Shown here: positions 52,476 to 57,527 of the stretch, piece after piece
How the letters are laid out: each line of letters starts with the position of its first letter
Position numbering within the stretch: the stretch's first letter is position 1
Source of the DNA: Paracoccaceae bacterium
GTDB taxonomy: Bacteria; Pseudomonadota; Alphaproteobacteria; Rhodobacterales; Rhodobacteraceae
Length of the DNA stretch: 57,527 nucleotides
Direction of reading: 5' to 3'
NCBI GenBank assembly: GCA_029862205.1
Contig: JAOTXT010000024.1
Location: forward strand, 1-57,527
Program-made: the position numbers and the translations under genes
Notes under the pieces: model-generated
What the model saw: the letters and a program-made list of their open reading frames with translations, nothing else
Databases searched by the model: none
Told to the model about the DNA's origin: nothing

Positions 52476-53836
52476 TGAGAATACTCGCCGAACAGGTAAT
52501 CCGGCAGCCACAATGCGATCTCCGGAAACTGATACATCAGCACCATCGAGAAGATCACGATCGCCAGATAGGGAAGGATGCTCTTGAAAATTTCGACCAA
52601 CTCGATCTGGTTTCGCAAGACCCCTTTCAGGTAGTAGGCAGACATCGCCATGGGCGGGGTCAGGAACGAAGTTTGCAGATTTAGCGCGACGAGCATCGCG
52701 AAGAAGTAGGGATTGACGCCGAAGGTATCGAGCATCGGCAGGAAGATCGGCACGAAGATGATCAGAATCTCGGACCATTCCAGCGGCCAGCCGAGCAGGA
52801 AAATGATCAACTGCGCCAGGATCAGGAACTGCCAAGTGCTGAGGTTCATGCCGACGAACCATTGCTCGATCACGTCATGCCCGCCCAAGTAGGAAAAGAC
52901 CGACGCGAAGGTCCAGGAACCGACGAAAAGCCAGCACACCATCGCGGTCGCCTTCGCGGTCAGGAAGACACTCTGCTTCAACATCTCCCAGGTCAGCGAA
53001 CGATACATAGCCGCCAGCACCAACCCGCCCAGCGCCCCCATCGCGGCGGCCTCGGCAGGTGTCGCCAGGCCGCCCAGGATGGAGCCGAGCACCAACATGA
53101 TCAGCACGGTCAGCGGCACGAACGAGACCAGCAGATCCATGTAGATTTTCGCCGCAGGGGGAACATCCTCCTGGCGCGGCTTCGGGGCGATCTGCGGGTT
53201 CAGGAAGACCCGGAAGATCACGTAGAGAATGTAGAACCCGGCCAGCATCAGCCCTGGGAAAACCGCCGCTGCGTAAAGTCTGAGCGGCGACAGTTCCGCG
53301 ATAGCCGCATAGACGATCAGCATGATCGAGGGGGGGATCAGAATGCCGAGCGTGCCGCCGGCACAGATCACGCCCGAGGCGAAGCCCTTATGGTACGACG
53401 CTCTGGCCATGGCTGGAAATGCAAGCAGGCCCATCAAGGTGACCACCGCGCCAACGATCCCCGACGCGGTCGAGAACACCGTACATGTGATCAGCGCTGC
53501 GATCGCCATCGAGCCAGGCAGGTTCCTCGCCGCCATCTGCAAAGAATAGAACAGCCGCTCAACGATGTTCGCGCGCTCGACCACATAGCCCATGAACAGG
53601 AACAGCGGCACCGCAACCAGGGTGTCGTTTTCCATCACCGAGTATGTGTTCTGGTTCAATAGGTAGAAGATATTGTTGTCGAAGACGTCCGCGACCGTCT
53701 CGATCCCGCCCTGATAGTAGGCGTAGTAGCCGAAGCCGACCCCCATCGCCACAAGCGTGAACGCGATTGGGAACCCCAGCAGTACCAGGAAGATGAACAG
53801 GCACAGCATCAGGATCGCGACTTCGGGGTTGGTCAT
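52472..53836 (-). CDS. TRAP transporter large permease (DctM)
   Basis: The 454-residue protein has about 11-12 transmembrane segments and DctM-type motifs, for example GILIPPSIMLIVYAAIAELS and SGIVGAVVTLMGLLAFPAM. It is the sodium-coupled translocating subunit of a TRAP transporter. The dctQ gene lies 53 bases upstream and the amidase overlaps by four bases. Confidence 0.95.
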   Translation of the reverse strand: MTNPEVAILMLCLFIFLVLLGFPIAFTLVAMGVGFGYYAYYQGGIETVADVFDNNIFYLLNQNTYSVMENDTLVAVPLFLFMGYVVERANIVERLFYSLQMAARNLPGSMAIAALITCTVFSTASGIVGAVVTLMGLLAFPAMARASYHKGFASGVICAGGTLGILIPPSIMLIVYAAIAELSPLRLYAAAVFPGLMLAGFYILYVIFRVFLNPQIAPKPRQEDVPPAAKIYMDLLVSFVPLTVLIMLVLGSILGGLATPAEAAAMGALGGLVLAAMYRSLTWEMLKQSVFLTAKATAMVCWLFVGSWTFASVFSYLGGHDVIEQWFVGMNLSTWQFLILAQLIIFLLGWPLEWSEILIIFVPIFLPMLDTFGVNPYFFAMLVALNLQTSFLTPPMAMSAYYLKGVLRNQIELVEIFKSILPYLAIVIFSMVLMYQFPEIALWLPDYLFGEYSQ

Positions 53837-53889
53837 AAGCGTCTCTTTCTTGGACCCGGTGCGATGCCGCTATCTCGGGACCCGGAGTT

Positions 53890-54462
53890 TCAGGATTCCG
53901 ATTCCTCGGGCTCGTGGATCAGCAAGTCTTCTGTCTCTCGCACGTCGTCGAGACGTTTCATCCAGACACCGGTCTTCATCGCCCGCCAGCAGCGGGCCAA
54001 CTCGGCCAGGCCCTGCAGCATCAGCAGGAATCCGGCGACCGGGATCAGCGTCTTAAAAAAATAGATCTGGATGCGCGCGGGGCTGTTCCAGCTCACCTCT
54101 TTGTAGCGCCAACTATCCGACGCGATCTCGGCGCCGTACCAGAAAAGAGCCATCATGCCGGGGAAGAAGAACAACAGATAGAGGAAAAAATCCAACCGCG
54201 CCTGCCAGCGTACCGAGAACAGCCGGTAGAGCACGTCGCCGCGCACATGGGCATCCTGGGCCAAGGCGTAGGGTCCTGCCATTAGGAACAGGGCACCATA
54301 CATCTGGACCATCATGTCGAAGACCCAGACCGTCGGGGCGTTCAGCAGGTAACGCACAAACACCTCGTAGGAGACCGAGAAAGTCAGGATTAGGATGCAC
54401 CAGCCGAAGGCGCGCCCCACCCATACGCTCAGCCCTTCGATCGAGTAGATGAACCGTGTCAC
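53890..54462 (-). CDS. TRAP transporter small permease (DctQ)
   Basis: The 190-residue protein has four hydrophobic segments and the DctQ pattern (VSYEVFVRYLLNAPTVWVFD; LAQDAHVRGDVLYRL). It pairs with DctM in the membrane. It lies between dctP (91 bases) and dctM on the minus strand. Confidence 0.92.
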   Translation of the reverse strand: MTRFIYSIEGLSVWVGRAFGWCILILTFSVSYEVFVRYLLNAPTVWVFDMMVQMYGALFLMAGPYALAQDAHVRGDVLYRLFSVRWQARLDFFLYLLFFFPGMMALFWYGAEIASDSWRYKEVSWNSPARIQIYFFKTLIPVAGFLLMLQGLAELARCWRAMKTGVWMKRLDDVRETEDLLIHEPEESES

Positions 54463-54553
54463 TGCTGTCTCCGTCTCTGGATGCAGATCGGCGCCGCGTC
54501 AGAACCGGGGGCCGAAACGGCCCCCGGAGGCTTTGCGTCAACTTCGCCCGCGC

Positions 54554-55669
54554 TTAGCCGAAGTAGTGCTTGTAAGCCAGCTTGTAGTCGGGCTGGTTCA
54601 GGTTCAGATAGTTCATCACCGACTTCGCATAAGCCTTCTGCGAGGCAATGACCTTGGCGAAGAACGCATCTTCCGCCGAGATCCGGTCGACCACCACATC
54701 CCACGCCTTGAGCTGGTCGGACATGACCGAATCCGGGGTCCGGTGGACCTGAACGCCGGACTCCTCCTGCAACCTGACAAGGTCGTCGGCGTAACGCTTG
54801 GTGTTGTGCCAGTAGAAGTTCGCGTTCTCCGCCTCGGAGGCGAATTTCAGGATCGCCTGAAGCTCGGCCGGCAGGGATTCGTACGTCTTCTTGTTGAACG
54901 TGACCTCGAAGAACTCCTGGCTCTGATGGAACGAGGCCAGCATGTAGTTCTTGGCGACGTCCTGCATGCCGAAGTCACGGTCCGAGGTTGGGTTGTTGAA
55001 CTCGGCCGCATCGATCAGGCCCGATTTCATCGCCGGCTGGATTTCGCCGCCGGGAAGTTGCACCACAGACATGCCCATTTCCAGCATGACGTCGGCGGCA
55101 AGACCGACGGTCCGGTATTTCAGGCCGTTCATCTGGGACGCATCCTTGATCTCTTCCTTGAACCAGCCCAGCGGCTGAGCCGGCATCGGGCTGTTGAAGA
55201 ACGAGACCACGTTCAAGCCCAGCGAGGCCATCAGCTCGTCAAACAACTCCTGACCGCCGCCGTAATGGACCCAGCCCAGAACTTCCTGCGAGGACCAGCC
55301 GAAGCATGGGCCGGTGCCGAACAGCGACGCCGCCTTCGATTTGGAATACCAGTAGGCCGGTACGTAGTGGGCCGCGTCCAAAACGCCCCGGTGAACCGCG
55401 TCCTGCATCTGGCTGGTCTTGACCACCGCACCAACCGACAGGAGATCGATTTTCAGCGCGTTGCCCGCCATCGCATTAACGCGATCCACATAGGACTTTG
55501 CGTTCTCCAGGAAAATGCCGCCGCCCCAGGCCGCTTGCATCTTCAGGTTCACCGTCTGAGCGCGCGAGACCTGCGGTGCGGCAAGGGTCGCGGCAGCGGC
55601 ACCCGCCGCCAATCCACCCTTAAGGAATTTGCGGCGCGAGGCCGAGTTTTCTTTCGCAGTCTTCGTCAT
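54554..55669 (-). CDS. TRAP transporter periplasmic substrate-binding protein (DctP, TakP-like)
   Basis: The ATG at 55669 follows GGAGG and codes for 371 residues. A twin-arginine signal (SRRKFLKGGLAAGAAAATLA) exports it folded. The mature part has VVQLPGGEIQPAMKSGLIDA, MPAQPLGWFKEEI and FNNPTSDRDFGM, resembling the TakP/lactate-binding group that takes 2-oxo or 2-hydroxy monocarboxylates rather than C4 acids. It heads a six-gene unit ending with a D-2-hydroxyacid dehydrogenase. Confidence 0.93.
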   Translation of the reverse strand: MTKTAKENSASRRKFLKGGLAAGAAAATLAAPQVSRAQTVNLKMQAAWGGGIFLENAKSYVDRVNAMAGNALKIDLLSVGAVVKTSQMQDAVHRGVLDAAHYVPAYWYSKSKAASLFGTGPCFGWSSQEVLGWVHYGGGQELFDELMASLGLNVVSFFNSPMPAQPLGWFKEEIKDASQMNGLKYRTVGLAADVMLEMGMSVVQLPGGEIQPAMKSGLIDAAEFNNPTSDRDFGMQDVAKNYMLASFHQSQEFFEVTFNKKTYESLPAELQAILKFASEAENANFYWHNTKRYADDLVRLQEESGVQVHRTPDSVMSDQLKAWDVVVDRISAEDAFFAKVIASQKAYAKSVMNYLNLNQPDYKLAYKHYFG

Positions 55670-56562
55670 GTGCTTCCTCCCTTGGTGCACGCCCCGGCCA
55701 CACTTGGTCGAGGGGTCGTCTACAGACTCTATGAATCCGTTTTTCTAGTGCTGGGAACCACGCGCGTTGGCGCGAGTGTGTCGAGAATGAGTGGCGGTAG
55801 ATCAGCTGCGACTCATAACGGCCCACATTCCCCCTGCGCTGGACTGCAACAATTGCCCCAGAAGATCGAGCGGTCAAATCAACAAACCGCATATGGCCTG
55901 GATTATTGGATATCTTTTTCGAACCGTGGAAACAGGAACTTGTTTTTTTACGCGCCACGCCGCCAGGTGTTCGGCCTTGGACGCTCGGGGCGTTCGGGAA
56001 GCAACGGGCACTGTGACCGCGAGTTGTGCTTCCCGGAGAGCTGTTGGCGATCGCTCTTCGAATGTCATCCGATGAAGTACGCCGCTGTGAATATCATTGC
56101 CCAATCGAGGCTCAAAAAGAATTTCTGACTGCGCCCTCTCACCTTCGGCGGTTCATGGGGTCGCCGGACGTGGACTTTGGCGACGCGCGCTATTCGCGTG
56201 AAGTTTCGCGTCCACTTCCACGTAAGATACAAGACGGATTACGTGCCAGCTGAGCGTCCGGAAATCGAATGTCTCAATGCCGCCCTTTGGCACATTGCGT
56301 GAGTTCAGCGCTGCGCATCTGAACGTACGCAATCCGGCGCACTTGGGCAGACACCAAGCGGGATGCACAGCACTCAGGGGCCGGATTGAGAAATCTCGCT
56401 TGATCGTCGCAGGCGCCGGTCGCAGGATCGGGAAGGGCGTAAAGATGGGGGATCTTGAGTGGCGGATTTCGGCATAGGCAAGCGCCTCATCCCTGCGGGC
56501 TCCGAAGCCAGCATAACGATGCAGGCGCCAATGGCCCCGATTGTTCTGGTCTGGGCCGCTAA
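55670..56562. other. Long divergent intergenic region, about 890 bases
   Basis: No complete gene is supported between dctP (minus) and the FMN dehydrogenase (plus). Short frames in all directions have no recognisable pattern. One plus-strand frame near 56198-56296 reads KFRVHFHVRYKTDYVP and ends LNAALWHIA; this is weakly like the N-terminus of an IS200-type transposase but has no catalytic HUH part. The region probably holds both promoters and perhaps decayed mobile DNA. Confidence 0.5.
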
Positions 56563-57527
56563 ATGAGCCTACTGAGCGATCTGTTCCGGCCACGTACCGT
56601 CGACCAGCGCTTCCCCTCGATCGCCGCGATGGATGCGGCGGCGCGCCGGCGCATTCCAAATTTCGGTTACGACTACATGTCGGGCGGAATCGGTGCCGAG
56701 GACGGGCTCGCGCGCAATCTCTCGGACCTGCGTTCGGTGCGTCTCGTGCCGCGCTATCTCACGGACTGGGCCGCCCCCTCCATAACCACGAAGATCCTGG
56801 GCCAGAGCCACGCCGCACCCTTCGGGCCGGGACCGATCGGGCTCTCGGGGCTAATGTGGCCAAACGCGCCGCTCCACATCGCTCGAGGCGCGCGGGCACA
56901 CAACCTGCCGGTCGGGCTTTCCACCTACGCCACGAACTCGATCGAGGAGATGGCGGTGATCGCGGGCAAAGCGCTCTGGTTCCAGCTCTATCCGACGCGC
57001 GACGAGGAAATCGACCGCGACCTCCTGAACCGGTTCCGCGCGGTCGGCGGGGAGGTGCTGTTGGTCACAGTCGACATCCCAGGTCCGACGCGCCGTGCCC
57101 GCGACCTGGCGAGCGGCCTTTCGGTGCCGCCGGCGCGGGATTGGCGGACCTACCTCGAAGTGGTGCGGCGCCCCGCTTGGGCAATGGCGACGCTGCGCGC
57201 AGGGCTCCCTGAATTCGTAAACGTTACCCGCTACGCGGGCGAGGGCGAGAGCGGGCTCATCGTGCTTCAATTCCTCGGTCAGCTCGGCGGCGGCCATCTG
57301 AGCACGGGCCGCCTGAAGCGCCTGCGCGAGATGTGGCCCGGCAAGCTGGTCGTAAAGGGGGTCCTGGCGATGGAGGACGCGCGCGCTGCGCTGGATGCGG
57401 GCGCCGACGGGATCGTGGTCTCGAACCATGGCGGGCGTCAACTCGATGCGGCGCCGACCGCCGTCGAGGTTCTACCAGCGGTCCGCCAGGCGGTCGGTGG
57501 CAAGATCGCGATCCTCGCCGACGGGGG
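56563..57527 (+). CDS. FMN-dependent alpha-hydroxyacid dehydrogenase (3' end outside window)
   Basis: A stop codon sits directly before the ATG at 56563, so this is the earliest start. The frame stays open to the window end (321 residues). The enzyme is of the L-lactate/mandelate dehydrogenase and glycolate oxidase family: FPSIAAMDAAARRRIPNFGY at the N-terminus, STYATNSIEEM, LWFQLYPTRDEEI and VVSNHGGRQLDAAPT with catalytic His289. It oxidises an L-2-hydroxy acid to the 2-oxo acid. It is divergent from the TRAP unit, whose dehydrogenase would act on the D form or reduce the oxo acid. Confidence 0.93.
   Translation, partial: MSLLSDLFRPRTVDQRFPSIAAMDAAARRRIPNFGYDYMSGGIGAEDGLARNLSDLRSVRLVPRYLTDWAAPSITTKILGQSHAAPFGPGPIGLSGLMWPNAPLHIARGARAHNLPVGLSTYATNSIEEMAVIAGKALWFQLYPTRDEEIDRDLLNRFRAVGGEVLLVTVDIPGPTRRARDLASGLSVPPARDWRTYLEVVRRPAWAMATLRAGLPEFVNVTRYAGEGESGLIVLQFLGQLGGGHLSTGRLKRLREMWPGKLVVKGVLAMEDARAALDAGADGIVVSNHGGRQLDAAPTAVEVLPAVRQAVGGKIAILADG

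Noticed and set aside
54449-56128. 559-codon plus-strand frame
   Set aside because: Mostly antisense to dctP, which has a twin-arginine signal, ribosome site and family motifs.
1-57527. CRISPR arrays, prophage or intact insertion sequences
   Set aside because: No spaced direct-repeat array, phage structural gene or complete transposase was seen; the repeats present are short palindromes or 12-bp tandems.

Overview
The window is high-GC bacterial chromosome. Its gene order (glyS-ppdK-SleB hydrolase; leuC convergent with mutL-rmuC; paired M16 peptidases beside a DUF3035 lipoprotein; tsaB-rimI; TRAP transporter; an Irr-type iron box) points to an alphaproteobacterium, most likely Rhodobacterales. 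This assignment rests on recognised families and synteny, not on a search. About 50 genes are supported, nearly all on ordinary coding strands. No CRISPR array, phage or intact insertion sequence is visible.

Layout. 1-8.9 kb: the 3' end of glyS, a small exported protein, ppdK, a SleB-type wall hydrolase, a LysE-type exporter, a membrane-anchored peptidoglycan-binding protein, a MarR-GNAT fusion whose promoter, operator and start codon nearly coincide, and a small Cys/Trp-rich membrane protein. 8.9-15.4 kb: an aerobic methylated-amine catabolism cluster (TetR regulator, dimethylglycine-dehydrogenase-like flavoprotein, MttB-family methyltransferase, Rieske oxygenase). 15.4-22 kb: a methyltransferase, an exported protein, an AhpD-like protein, an outer-membrane barrel gene broken by a one-base frameshift at a G run, a VOC protein, a DUF2189 membrane protein and acs. 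22-30.5 kb: ridA-like gene, a second large peptidoglycan-binding protein, an orphan formyltransferase, an MFS plus two arsenosugar-type glycosyltransferases, ygfZ and terC. 30.5-38.5 kb: GAF-adenylate cyclase, AAA ATPase, mtgA, quinone oxidoreductase, beta carbonic anhydrase, cytochrome c' and a di-haem cytochrome c. 38.6-49.3 kb: stress protein, Irr-box-preceded Nfu scaffold, tsaB, rimI, leuC, rmuC, mutL, two M16 peptidases, DUF3035 lipoprotein. 49.5-57.5 kb: tRNA-Thr(TGT), then an accessory unit with a D-2-hydroxyacid dehydrogenase, small membrane protein, amidase and complete TRAP transporter, divergent from an FMN alpha-hydroxyacid dehydrogenase cut by the window end.

How genes work together. 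The 9.2-15.4 kb block probably strips methyl groups from a quaternary amine such as glycine betaine, proline betaine or carnitine. It combines oxidative enzymes (Rieske oxygenase, FAD/folate demethylase) with a corrinoid-type methyltransferase. The 50-57.5 kb block looks like uptake of a 2-oxo or 2-hydroxy monocarboxylate with two dehydrogenases of different families to interconvert it, and an amidase that may release the acid from its amide.

Non-coding structure is rich. There are two copies (73 and 74 bp) of a twin-hairpin repeat with GTAGGGTGGG ends, a second palindromic repeat family, 12-bp tandem repeats just after or across two stop codons, and several hairpins or palindromes placed at promoters.
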